From: Ectocarpus siliculosus
Lineage: Eukaryota > Sar > Phaeophyceae > Ectocarpales > Ectocarpaceae
DNA length: 64,000 nt
NCBI GenBank assembly: GCA_000310025.1
Contig: FN649732.1
Location: 1,972,533-2,036,532 of the forward strand
Direction of reading: 5' to 3'
Under the pieces are notes generated by a model that was not told the DNA's origin, did not search any database, and saw nothing but the letters and a program-made list of their open reading frames with translations. Position 1 is the stretch's first letter, and every line of letters begins with the position of its first letter. Below are positions 23,701-36,000 of this stretch, one piece after another. A program made the position numbers and the translations under genes.

Positions 23701-26515
23701 GGCACCATGCGTCGGAAGCGGCGGTATCAGGGGTTCCGTGCTATTCGAGAAGAGAAAAGCCATATATATATATACCCACTCACCGGTGGCCACGAAGTCG
23801 GCCGACATCCTGCCCAGCGCGTGCTCCCTGAAAGCGTCGAACTTGATGAAGCGGTTGCACGCCACGTCCATGTTCGGCGTGCGACACTATTGTTTCGTTC
23901 CACCATTTCACGATGCACAGGCAACGCACAGGCAACGCACATGTTGTGGGCGTTCATTGATCTGGTTCTCGTTCGAGTGATGCAAAAGCAAAACTCACAT
24001 GATGTTAACCGCTCATCACCATGTACCGACGCACAAACATGACGGCGTTCGATCTGATTTGTTCGATTTGCCGGAAAAGCTAAATGCATGCCGTTCGGTG
24101 TACGCCCACGAGGCGTTGCTTCGACTAGACGGGAAACGGGCAAGGTGCCTCAGGACGAGGGCACAATGAAAAACACGACACGGCTAAACAGGCGGAACCG
24201 GGAGATGTTCGGAACACCAAAAATTAGGCTGACGAACCCAAACAGAGGGCACGGGGGCACCCAGCAAGTGCTAGAAAGTACCACAAAGTCATTTCTCGAA
24301 TAATTCGGCGTAAGGGACGTCGTCGGGTACATACCAAATGCAAGAACACGACGCATTTCCTGTTGGACGGGAAAGACCTAAAAGGAACAAATCAACAACA
24401 CAAAATGAAGGTGTTCTTCCCGTGGCTCACCCTATCAAGCTCCTGGAGAGATGGCTCAAAGACCTCGTTCCAGTACTCCCGAGAAAAGTCCACCTGTTGG
24501 CACGACACGACACGGCAAGCGGGGAGAACGTTCCAGAGAACGGTGCTTTCAAAGGTATATACCCTGGTACTACGCGCGCCTTCCCACCGCAGCTTCTTCA
24601 GTTCACCGGCACAGATCGAGAGGTTGGCCTACAGAGAAGGAACCCTCTCCATATTTCTTCCTCCCCTTGCTCCCACTAGACGTGTCGTGAACTGTTTGGA
24701 AGAATAAGGGACTCAACAAGTTTCGTGGACTGTTTGAAAGAAGTAGGGGATCAACAAGGCATTTCTCTCTCGAGTCAGTCGAATGTTGCACGACAAATCC
24801 CGACCACCTAAGAACCTCCACGTTGAGAAGAGTTGTGATGCCGACAAGAGGTTTGGGTCTGGCGAGGTCGCGTCGGGAGTGTTTTTTTGAAACAAAAGGA
24901 CACACGGTTTTCACTCCATCGATATCGCGGAGCCATCGTTTGTCATATATTCGCCCACGATGTCAATTTTACCGAGACAGACGGCTACGCGATTCACACG
25001 ATCAACAGCGTTGCTTTGTACGCGGTCAATCGTGCCCGATTGATAGATGCGATTTAGCACAGGGCCACCTATGCGCATGGCTACAGCCGCAGCAGCAGCA
25101 GCACCACCACCACCACCACCACCACCACCACCACGATCACCACCCACACACCACATTCCCACACGTGTCCATGGAAGCACGAGCGTACCGTTTTCACCGG
25201 GATGCCGAGGTGGTATCCCACTCTTCGGGCGTCCTCTAGGTCAGTGTCAGCCGCGCAAACGTCGCTCCCGGTCTCATCCTGTTCGTCCCAGTTGCGCATG
25301 AACACACCCACGACTTCGTAGCCCTGTTGTTTCGATCCAATCCGGAGGGGGGCGAGCGGTAACCGACGAGGAGAGGGAATGACACGTCAGGCTCTACTCT
25401 CACATCGAGGTTGGTTCTTGTTAGTCACGCATAGAATGCGGTCTCATGTTGAGAGCATGCTGAATCCGTTCCTTTCCCATCCATCCTATTCTTCCCCGTA
25501 AACACTCCTACAAGAAAGCTCTCGCAAGATTATCCCTCTGATCAATCGATCAAAGAGTTTGAGAAGTGGCCAGTGGGTATGTACGGAAGCCAAGTCAGCC
25601 AAGAGAGAGGCCAGCGTCATCAGACGCAAGATATTGTGCAGCGCAGAGCAACCAGAAGCACGAGACCTGCATTTTCGAGTGTGACACGCGACCAGCTGAA
25701 GATAAGGCGTGTACATGACCAATTAACAGACGCGCGCCATTGTCTGTTCCGTTGGTTCAGAGGCCAGGATGGAGCAAGGTCATCAGCAATGCCACAATCA
25801 TGAACGAACCGCACACGTTGAACACTATCGATTCTACTACAGTACTCTTTTTTCTTACAGGAACAGAACCCATCTCCATCCAGGGATCTTCGACAGTCCA
25901 GGATGAATTGTGGTTACAAGTTGGGTTCAGTGTTGCTTTGGATGGTACAAACCGTTGCTGCTGTGTTGCCTGCACTCCAACTTCACTCGCCTGTTGATGC
26001 AGCAGCATGGCCACAACCGAGGAATCCACCCCTCCAGACATGCCAACCACGACCCTCTGTTTTAACCCTTTGAGATCGCGACGCTCTCCTTGCTGCCGTT
26101 TGGGAAGCCCCCCCTCTTCTCCTTCCTCCGGTTCCGCGCCGAATCTAATACCACCGCCGTCCATATCCTCTCCCCTCGCCCTCACAGCGTTGATTGCTGC
26201 TGCTGGTGGAAGCCCGACCTTGGACGAGACGTGTCTGCTACTGGCGAGACACCGAACAACACGCCTGGTGGACAGGGGGAAGCGATACCTCAGTGTTTGT
26301 GGTGTCCGGGCAGCGGATGGAGGAGCAGTAACTTCACGTCTTGCGGGTGTTGAGCAGGAGGCTCGCCGTTGCTGCCGCTCATGGCGAGTCAAGTTAGGCC
26401 GCGTGCACAGCAGTAGCAGCGCAGGCCCGGTCCTGCTGTTCCGAGCAGCTGCTAGAGCTTGCGCAGGGCACAGACGGGCCGCCACACTACAGCAGCAATC
26501 CACCCGTAGAATCAT
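20753..26515 (-). CDS. TRMU: tRNA-specific 2-thiouridylase MnmA/TRMU
   Basis: Eight minus-strand exons: 26515-25991, 25323-25189, 24493-24431, 23886-23784, 23274-23147, 22313-22151, 21825-21757 and 21393-20753 (1827 nt, 608 aa, all phases consistent). The enzyme makes 2-thiouridine at wobble U34 of Lys, Glu and Gln tRNAs, using persulfide sulfur and ATP. Visible are the PP-loop SGGVDS (residues 160-165), [20 protein letters not shown] and the nucleophile C251 in [15 protein letters not shown]. Also visible are [11 protein letters not shown], the second catalytic C352 in [31 protein letters not shown] and the C-terminal [14 protein letters not shown] and CLGGGPI. About 150 basic, low-complexity residues precede the core and suggest organelle import, probably mitochondrial. 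The C-terminal domain carries a roughly 100-residue Gly/Pro-rich insertion. Intron 1 appears to use a GC donor. Confidence 0.95.
21447..21520 (-). repeat. Poly(C)-ended dispersed repeat, inverse copy in MnmA/TRMU intron 7
   Basis: GGGGGCGTACTCATGTTGAC, GACCACGCGTCCTCGAGAGGACGG and the lines between them are the reverse complement of the family consensus. The match includes the CCTCTCGAGGA palindrome seen at 14540, 50210 and 63910. The copy lies between the exons ending at 21757 and starting at 21393. Confidence 0.8.
23483..23592 (+). repeat. Poly(C)-ended dispersed repeat, copy in MnmA/TRMU intron 4
   Basis: This copy is about 90% identical by eye to 43187-43297 over 100 nt, sharing GAGCCTGGTCCGGTGA, GTGCTCCGTCCCGGCTTTGT, AGGGATGCGAGGTC and ACGGCATGCACG. 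It ends in CCCCTCCCCCC. It lies opposite the gene's direction, between exons at 23784 and 23274. Confidence 0.9.
25085..25150. repeat. (AGC)n(ACC)n microsatellite in MnmA/TRMU intron 2
   Basis: About five AGC triplets are followed by a dozen CAC/ACC triplets, just beyond the donor at 25188 of the 25323-25189 exon. Confidence 0.95.
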
Positions 26516-27034
26516 GGTCGCAATATGCGCTGCCTGTCAAGCTTGCGCTCGCTAAATGCAAGCGACAGGCGCACAGTCTGGTGCCTGGGTGTGCGCTCAA
26601 ATCACGGGACTGTCAGATAACATCCTCCGCGATATCTACAGGAACTCCACGCGGCGTTTTTTATGCTGTTTCATGTTCGAACAAACGCGCATCGATATCG
26701 CCAGAGCACACCGCATGGCGACGGACGCAGCGAGCAATACACGCAGCAAGACTTATATATGATTTCGCGTGTCTACCTTTATTACGGCATTGATTGAGCG
26801 CTTGCCAGGTGTCGTACGCCAAGAAATCAGGATTGAATCCTTTCTTGGCAAGACAAACCGGGATCTTTTCTGCTCGAATATCTTCGGTGAATACCTTGCA
26901 CACCACAAGACCTCCATTGCGTAGGACCCCCCGAACACCATTCACGTGGTGCACGGAAGCAAAATATAAGGGTGAAGTGAGTTCGCATCGCGCATTGTTA
27001 GGGTCGTCGGAGGTGTGTTACCAAGGGGGTGGTG
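26516..27034. promoter_or_regulatory. Shared upstream region of divergent MnmA/TRMU and ankyrin genes
   Basis: Only 519 bp separate the two start codons, which read away from each other, so both promoters must lie here. No TATA box or other defined element could be assigned with confidence. Confidence 0.45.
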
Positions 27035-30000
27035 ATGGCGTCAAGTGCAAACCACAAGATCGGTGGGCGGCGACAAGAACGAGCCAGGCAAAGACCAGGA
27101 CCTTTAGCCACTGCCACATCGCCTCCAGGTGCCGGGGGGCAAGAAGCAACGGCAACGGCTCAAGGTAGAAGCAGCGATCAGCCAAGGGTTTCTACGGGTC
27201 AGCAAGAGGAGCAGCCGCAGCAAAGGAAGAAGAGGAATAGGCCGAAAAAGAAACGGGGCAAGGGTGGCGGTGGTGGTGTTGCTGCTCTTGTTGAGGGCGC
27301 CTTGGCGGCACCGACCGAAAGCCGGGTGGACACGACAAAGAAGCAGATCCAGAGACAGCAGAAAACGCAGCCCCCGAAGCCACAACTGCAACAACAGGAG
27401 GGTGAACAGTATCAGCACCGAAATGGCGAGCAGCAGCTGCGGCAACACCAGGGACGCCTTCCAAGTGATGAGCAGGCACAGCGACCGCAGCAAGCTATAC
27501 CTCCTGCAGACCACGGAGTCGGCCGCACGGTGGCGACAGGCCCCGCCACGACGAACTGCTGCACCCATGACTCACGGTCAAGGCTTGAGGAAAAGAGCAT
27601 TGTGGCGGGCTCAGGAGGAGTTACTGTGGAGACCCGCAACACGGCCGCGAAGAAAATCCCAGAAGACGACGTCGTTGCCGTCGACAGTAAGGGCAAAGCG
27701 ATCGAAAAGGACATGAAAGCGAAAGATTCGACAGCTGGAGGCATTGCCCCTTTTGAGAGTTCGTGGACGACCGCCCCAGCCAGGGTTGACATTACGCACG
27801 ATCCAATCACCCCAACACTGAGTAAAGGCCCAGGATGTTCAACCACCGGTAAGTGAGTGTTGAGAGGGAAACTTTAGTGTCAAAACACTGATTGGAGATG
27901 AAGTTTAGCCTACGACGTTGTTCACGTTGCAATGGTTTACTCTCGAACCCTCGCTTACGCCGTTCTCCTGTAAAATACATCGCAGATGACAGCTCTTTGG
28001 CGGAGCCCGAAGAAATCAACGGAAGTGAGAGAAGTTTCCAGGACTTTCAAGATGGAGAGGAGCCAAACCCGCAGCCAGGAGAACCAGATCCCGTCACCTG
28101 CCCCTCCGACATCAGGTCCGAGTTGCCGACGAAACTCAGCGAACAGGCACAACAGACGATTCGTGCTACCGCAGCCGTGCACCCGCCCGTCGTTAACAGT
28201 GAGGGAGGTTGCCAAGAAGGAGGATTGCAGAACTCAGCCAGCGCACCGGGAGGTTTGCTTACAGGCGTCGGTGGCAGTCTTGGGGCGGCGGAGGATAGCA
28301 AGGGTGATCTCGACGGCAACCGAACGGTGGCAGACGGCAGGACGGTGATGGACCCTTCCCTGGAAGCGTTGTCCACAAAAGCGCCAGACGTGGTGAAAAG
28401 TGGTGCTGCGGAAGGCCGCAAACCTGTTACCGACGTGGTAGGTGGGAAGCACGAGGACGACGGCAAAAGTGGAGAACACGGTGACGGACGTACGATGGTG
28501 GCGGAGCAGGAAGACGACGACACTCTTCCCAATGTCATGCCACGACAACACGTCACCTGCCAAGGCGAAAGGCTTAACCAAGGGGCCGGAGGAAAGGGGC
28601 GTGGTGGGCACGGAAGCACAGAAGACAAGGAACCGGGCGCAGTGAAGAGCAACGGCGCACTCCCGGTTCTGCCGACCGAGCAACGTCGGGTCCGTTTCGC
28701 GATCGAAGAACCCAACGATGCTCTTGGTATTGGAGAGCGGGATCTCGGAAGCGTTCATTCCGAGCAGGAGGAGGAGGAGGAGGAGGAGGAGGAGGTCGAA
28801 GATGAAGTCGGAGAGGACACGTTGTTGTTGCCCCAGGTTATCCCTGCGGCTGACCCCACAAAGGACCAGACGGTTCCACAGCACAACCAGCGAGACACCA
28901 GGGACGATGACCAAAGAAAGAAAACGACAGCGGCCGAAACCGAGGCGACCAAGACGCAGAAGCAACAGCAACCAGAGTGTACCTTGGAGAAAGATCTGAT
29001 GGTCAACAAGTCTGCGGCGGATCTTGGAACGGACGATGTCGACGACGAGTCGAGCGCGCTGCTTGACCCCTCCCCCATCACTGCTACCAGAACTGTTCCA
29101 TGTGCTTCGCGGTCGAAGGCCAACGTTCCAGCAAACATCGAAGTCGATCGAGCGGCAGAAGACGAGTACTCGTCATCGGCATCATCACGAGGGGGACCAG
29201 CTGCGGCAGGAGTGCGTTCCACCTCATCGGATGTAGCAGCAACCCCAGCAGCACCACTATCAAAACCGGCACCATCGGCACTGTCAGGAACAACGCCAGC
29301 AGTCTTCAACTACTACGAGCTGCCACCTATTCCCGATGAAGCAAATAAACGGGGAGATTGGCAGCAGCAGCAGCAGAAGCAGCAACAACAGCCGGTAAGC
29401 AGACGGCTGGGGGGGGGTGATTTCGTGATTGCCCAAGAACGGTTCTCTTGCTCCATCTAACGATATGTAGAGGAAAACTTTGTCCATGAAGCTCTTTCAG
29501 TCTTGTTATATTGACATCTCATAGCGCCTCCCAAAATATTTGGTAAGTGTAGCCGTCAGATCTCCCCCAAAGTTGTAGAGCTCAGCGTGCTGTGTACGAA
29601 CTTCATTGCCATTGTATGGTCTATTGATCTGAACGGCGTTTGTCCCTTCGTCAATATGGCAAGATAGGCCCAGTCAGGGATGGAAGTCTTTCGCTGTCAT
29701 AGATCCCATGGTATGACAATTTTTGCCGTTGCAACAAGTTCTCGTTACCATTTCTAGCCAACAGCAGCAGCAGAAAGAGAATCTTCACCACTCCCGTCAA
29801 CACCACAATCGTTAAACGTAACATTACCCGCAAAGTTAACAGCGTTTATCATCACCATCGTCATCAACAACAACACCACCACCACAACCACCAAAACCAA
29901 CATCATCACCACATCCACCAACAACAACGACAACAACAACGACCGAATCATGAGCAGCCAATGGATCAACGTCACCAATCAATCGTACTCTACAGACGAC

Positions 30001-33000
30001 CTTGGGTGACATCTGGACAGCCGTGAGGAGAGGCGACGCTACCGGAGTGCGGGCGAAGCTAGCCGCGGGCGCAACTATCGACGAAGCGGATTCAGAGGGT
30101 ACGAAGGGTGTGATGCTTCAGGAAATAATTTTGTGTATGGCCGTTCTTTGGGGAGCATGGCCACCGTGCAATTACGAGCCAACACGTTGATGACGGCCGT
30201 GCCATGTATGAGTGTCCTTCCGAAAGAAGCACCGCTTGAGCATGGAAACAAATTGAGAGCAAATAATACCTTGGACCAAGTCTAAACACGATGCCTAGGA
30301 GAGAATAGACGTTCACCGCATGTAGCGAAACATGTAGATCCTGCGAGATGTTGGGACACAGATGGCAAAGCGGCGGTTTATCCACCACCACGGGTGTGCA
30401 CGGAGTACACCGGTAGGGTGACGCCGCAGACACCTATCGACGCCGACGAAGGATACTCGTCTTGTCAGTGCAGCGGGCGTTTCCAAACACGTCGATCGTG
30501 TTCGCACATGTGACGCGCGAGTGAAACGTTTCTTGCCATACCAACCCTCTGACCGGGACATGGCCAGGTACGAAGCGCGACTAAAACAGTTCCTTGCTAC
30601 AACCCCCTTGACCACTGTTGGATGTGGCCCGTCACGAACGCATGCTCCCGAGCTTAGGTCGGACTCCGTTGATGGTGGCCTGCGCATCTGGGGACACCGA
30701 GATGGCGTCTCTTCTCGTCAACGGCGTATCCCCACCATCCAGCGTTGCGGCCAGGTGAACCTGACTGCAGCCGCAAAATACGCCCTGCAACAACGACGCA
30801 CATTCCCCCCCCACCTATCTTCCCTTGTAACCTGTACCTTAATGTAGAGCCTTTTCGACAACCGGAAATCGGGAACCCGGGGGTGCCATCCTAGCGTTTC
30901 CCATGGCTCTTGTCCGTAACGCCTATGACCCTTGTCCATAGATCCGCTTCCGGGTTGTTCATGTTCGCGTGTGGTTTTCCTCCAGGACGATTGAGGGCTG
31001 GACGCCCTTGATGATCGCGAGCGGGGGAGGTCGGCTCGGGGTGGTAAAGGTCTTGCTGCAGGCCGGAGCGGCCTTGCACGACAGGGACGACGAGTTCGGG
31101 TCGAACTCGTTCATGTGGGCGTGCGGCGGGGGCCACGCGGAGGTCGTCAGGTAAACAACACCAAGATCTTTTCGGGCGACCGACTGCTATTCACTCACAC
31201 GTTTTTCCAAGCGAGTGCTGTGCTGCTGTATTTACTCACACCGTGATGCGCGTGCTAGCTCGCCTAACCTGTTGCCTCGACCGAGAAACGCTCGTTGATG
31301 GCTCTGGTCACCACCTCCGATTCATCTACCCTCACGTTTTGTGGATGATATTCGGGTACAGCCCCCCGTGCAATATTTCGCTCGTGCTGTCAGCCTCACT
31401 TGTTCCCTCTTCACGTAGCGAAGCCCCGAAAGTGGTGTGAACGGCGGGATCAGCTACTAGCGTAGAGATATTCATATGTATTTCCAATGAAGCAACAAAG
31501 CATTGTTGCAGGGGTTATTGCATTTGTTTTTCTCTCAAAACGTATGCGATGATCAAACTGAAGCACGTCCGCCTTTTTTTCAAAATACGCACCTGCCACA
31601 ACACCCCGGGCCTATTCGTAAACGTTACACATCTCGCCTAGCACCCGCCCCCACTCCCGTGAAGAAACGAGTCGGGTGCTACATACACCTTCGGTCTGCA
31701 GTACCAGCCAGCGCCTCACATCGCCATCTAATCATGAGAGAGGCGCAAGCGGAGGAAGAGCGCCCGCCCACCTCCTGCATCAATAGATGTGCAACCGCAT
31801 CGTGCTTCCCAAATTGCTGCGGTGCAGCTTGGGCCCTACAGGATGGCCTTGACCGCTTCGCGGCATGCGCGATTGGCTCCTAGACGTTTGCCTTCTGTAA
31901 GCGCCGCTTAGCGGAGTGCCCCTTTGTAGCCAACCGGAAACGCTCATTGAAAAGAATTGCGGAAACTTTGCTTTTTCCAATTCGGCAGGCACGACAACGA
32001 TCCCTCACGTGTTGGTGGCATCCGCGGTAGGGTAACTTGTCTCGAAGAGGGTTACGTAGACGCCAATTGACCAATCCGATGATATGAACCAGACCAATTG
32101 ACATTTCCCACGCCTCGTCCCCGATCGGTTCCGTATGCAAAGGAGAGCGCCGCTTAGCGGAGTGCCCCACCGGAAACGCTCGTTTGAAAAGAACTGCGGT
32201 AACTTTGCTTTTCCAATTCGGCAGGCACGGCAACGATCCCACACGTGTTGGTGGTAGGGTAACTTGTCTCCAAGAGGGTTACGCAGTCGCCAATTGACCA
32301 ATCCGATGATATGAACCAGACGAATTGACATTCCCCACCCCTCGTCCCCGATCGGTTCCGTATGCAAGGGTGATGCTGGCTAATGGCGCCAAGGATCTCC
32401 TTCACTCGACCAACTCTGATATGTGGACGCCGCTCATGGTGGCGTGCGACGCCGGCAGTCTGGCGACGGTACAAGTCCTGGTGCGTTGGGACCCCGCTTA
32501 CACAACCACATTGTCGGCGTGATCAATCGAGTCGTGTGATGAACTTTGGAACACGTTCTCCCTGGAGTCTAGGGAATGTAGGCTTGTGGGTGTTGACGAC
32601 CCGTATCGGCTCTCGAAGAGGTGTTGTTGTTTGTCGTCAAAAAGGGTAGTCCTAATTTACTCTTGAGTTGGTGCGTGCTCTCTCCGCAGTGTGTCGCGCA
32701 AGTAGAACGTGCGTATGCAGCAATGACCACTGATGTACATAAGCAGAGCACCCGATTGTGCAATCTTATAGTCACAGGTCAAAGGCAAAAACTCAAGTGC
32801 TGCGTGTAAGCCTGTACGTGTCCTGTACGGCTGCAGCGCGGCGTGCCAACTCGCTTTTTGTGCCGCTGGACCCTTTAGTACGAGAGGCTTGGCTTTGAGT
32901 ACGCAGGAAGGTCCGAAGGAGAAGAAGATGGTGTGGTGGAAATGTAATTACTTGATCAGTGGAGACCAGAAAGAATGTAGAGAAACAGAGGGGTAGTGAA

Positions 33001-36000
33001 CCCCGGAGAAGTAGAGAGTTTGAGAAACCCCGAATAGGCAGAGGGTTGGAGAACCCCCAAAGAAGCAGAGTGAGAGGATGGGGCGAGTACGTATGCGCTC
33101 ATCCTCGAAATCATGGAATCACACCTACCTATCCGACAACGTCGACCAATCACACGTGTTCAGAATACGGCACTGGTAAGCTACGATACCTTTCTGGAAA
33201 TATGACTTCAACACCATGCTCTCGAACTTGTGCCACGTATGCACATCAAGTATTGTACTTGCACGCACAAGTGATTACTTGCACTGACGTACGACAAACC
33301 GCAGAATACAGCTTCAACAATTGAACTAACGTACTTTCCAAATTCAAATGCTGAGCGCATACGAATATTCATTCATTCAAGCACGCAAGTCTGAGTTACT
33401 TGCGGCGGTACATATCCTTGCATACACGCAAGTCAGAGGCACTTGCGACAACTACCCGATGCATATATATTTCCGAGCACGCGAGTCTGAGCTACTTGCA
33501 CTATGACATGTTTCTGGAAATCTAGGCTATGCAGATTATTTCTGGGTATGAAACACAGAACATCAACCATGTCTCCATATTCCGAGTATGACAGACCATA
33601 CGGAATTTTACCTACTACATGACATAGCGACATTGACAATATTTGAACTAGTCAAACTGACTACCTAAATGCTGAAGCTACGGTAGTGCCAATATTCCAA
33701 CATGGAGCCCGAACCCAAATCTGGTCCAAATTTTCCTCCATGATGATTACCGGAATCACACACAATCCGGTCAAAAGTATCGTTTTTTGTGCTGATAAGG
33801 AATATCAGCTCCACTCATGCCCCCCCCCCTGTGGTCATGCGTTATTTGCTATTTCAATTGAACCCAGGTTGAAGCTGGGGCGGACCTGGCGTCCTTCAAC
33901 AACGAAAACCTGACGGCCTTGGACATTGCTGCTGATAGGAACCACCTGCTCGTGGAGTGCTACCTCAGGACGGAAGGAGCAGTCACCTCAGATCAGTTTT
34001 GGTCAGCCGCGGACGCAGGTTCGTTCGGTTGTTGATGTAAGGCAACGGCGGCGGGTGTGGCTCTTCCTGCGGTCGGCTATGGGATCGTTGTCGGATTTTC
34101 CTGATTCCGAACCTCTTCGGTTGAGGAAGGGCAGCAATACCTTGGCTTTGCTCATTTCCTTCCCCTCTCTCAGAGGTTTCTCAGGGCACGGCACGCACTA
34201 CCTGTGGCCATAAGATGGACCTGGCAGTTGCAGCGAACCCACCACGATCTTATCGTAGCCAACAATAGTATGTGGCACCGGTGAACAGCGCGCACGTCGG
34301 TTGTTGTCGGGAAAGCTATGGATAAAGCTCCGAAACCTCATTGTGAATGTTCGAAAACACGAAAGATGAAGTTGCTGGATTTCCAATCGAACCAGCCTTA
34401 ATTTCCAACCGTTAAGTTTTCATTCTCCCTTGTGAATCTTTTCTTTGCTCCGCGGGAACAAATCAATCGGGTTGACGACAAATCAGTCCGTACCTTGACT
34501 GTCGTGTCGAAATAATCGATCGCCGTCCAGGCGACGCCGCAACCATCTCTAAACTCCTGAGGGGTAACGGGCACCTTGTGACGTCCCTGGACAAGGATGG
34601 TCGTACCGCTCTTCTACGGAGCTGCATCGGGGGGCACCTAGAAGTGGCCAGACTCCTTGTCGAGGCTGGCGCGGACGTGAGCCGTTCGGATTGAAGCACT
34701 CATCTCAAACCCTATTCTTCACGCAAGCTCAAAAAAGGGACTGCGGTCGTGATACGCCCCCCGCGAAGCACCAACTACTGTATGCAGCTCTATCTCGTCG
34801 ACTATTACAGTAGCTGAATCTTCGGCCGCATATTGAAACCATGCTGCTTGGAAAGTTGGTATCTTTAGCGGGGTTCGTAAGCGATCGGTATGGGGTTAAA
34901 ATAAGGACATTTGTGCGTGTCGCGGTTGTGCTCAGCGGGTTGAGTCTGACAGTGCAGTATGATGTGCTGCCTGTGAACGTATTGCGAAAGGTGGAGTTTT
35001 ATTCATTAATGAAGACCTGAAACCAATACATGTCCATTGCCGTCGACATTGCTAGAGAAGTGAATATCTAAGTGGCTCTTGGCACCTTGCGTTCATGGAC
35101 GGCGTTTACAGAGGGAGACCAAGCGCATTGGGTGGTCGACTGTAGTTAACGACCAACATCATCAAAATGGCAGCAGAGGAACACCGCGTTTCGGCCCCCC
35201 ACATTTCACTGTTTTTTTATTCACTTGTGGCCAGGTGGACTTCCAGGACAGTTCGGGCACGTCTCCTCTTGGCGTTGCCGCCGTACTTGGAAACAAAGAA
35301 CTCACCAGGTGCATTTGCTTGAACCGACTCGGTCCCTTGCAGCTTTGGGTTCTCCCATCTCATTTGTATTCTATAGAATCCAACGGACCACGAATTACTG
35401 TTTTTGTTGTCGCAAGAACGCAACAAACATTTTCCAATCAACACTGTTTAGATGAGTACGCGGAAGCAGGGAATCGCACCTCTTGGCGTTTGGGGAGTTC
35501 CGAATTTTACTACAACGTAGTTTGTTCGCACCCAGAGAAACGTAGAGTGTCACGACGGGTTAATGTCCCAACGTGGACTCCACATACTATCGTCAACCAA
35601 CAGGTGTTTCCAATTTTGGTATATTGTCGAGGAACAGATAGCCCCCACCCGACCAAACTAACTCGGGGGAACGCCTTAGAAACCAGCACCACTCGAATCC
35701 AGAAGGGTGAATCCGCTCGACTAGCTAGGCGAACCATTGGATTGCATTATTGGTAGTCCCCCCGCTCGTACTGGACCCCAAGCATTCACTCACTTTCATC
35801 CCGCAAAAATACATATGGCCAAAAATCCCCTGTCTTTCCCTCGTTTTTTCCTTGACCTTTGTTCACTCAATCAAACGTTTTATGTCACCCCGTGTCCGAC
35901 ACCCACAACACCGTCAGAATATCGGATATCACAGACGTCCTGACCCCGTGGTTAAGTGTTCGCCCTTGTTCCTTCGCACCTCTGTCGCTTCCTCTTGTAC

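Noticed and set aside
29760-30016. Thr/Asn-rich open frame between the disordered and ankyrin exons
   Set aside because: It is a translated ACC/AAC microsatellite. Joining 29394 directly to 29996 keeps phase and gives a sensible ankyrin start.
33259-33505. Possible CRISPR array from repeated short palindromes
   Set aside because: Repeats are too short, spacing is irregular, spacers are not uniform in length, and the context is a eukaryotic intron.
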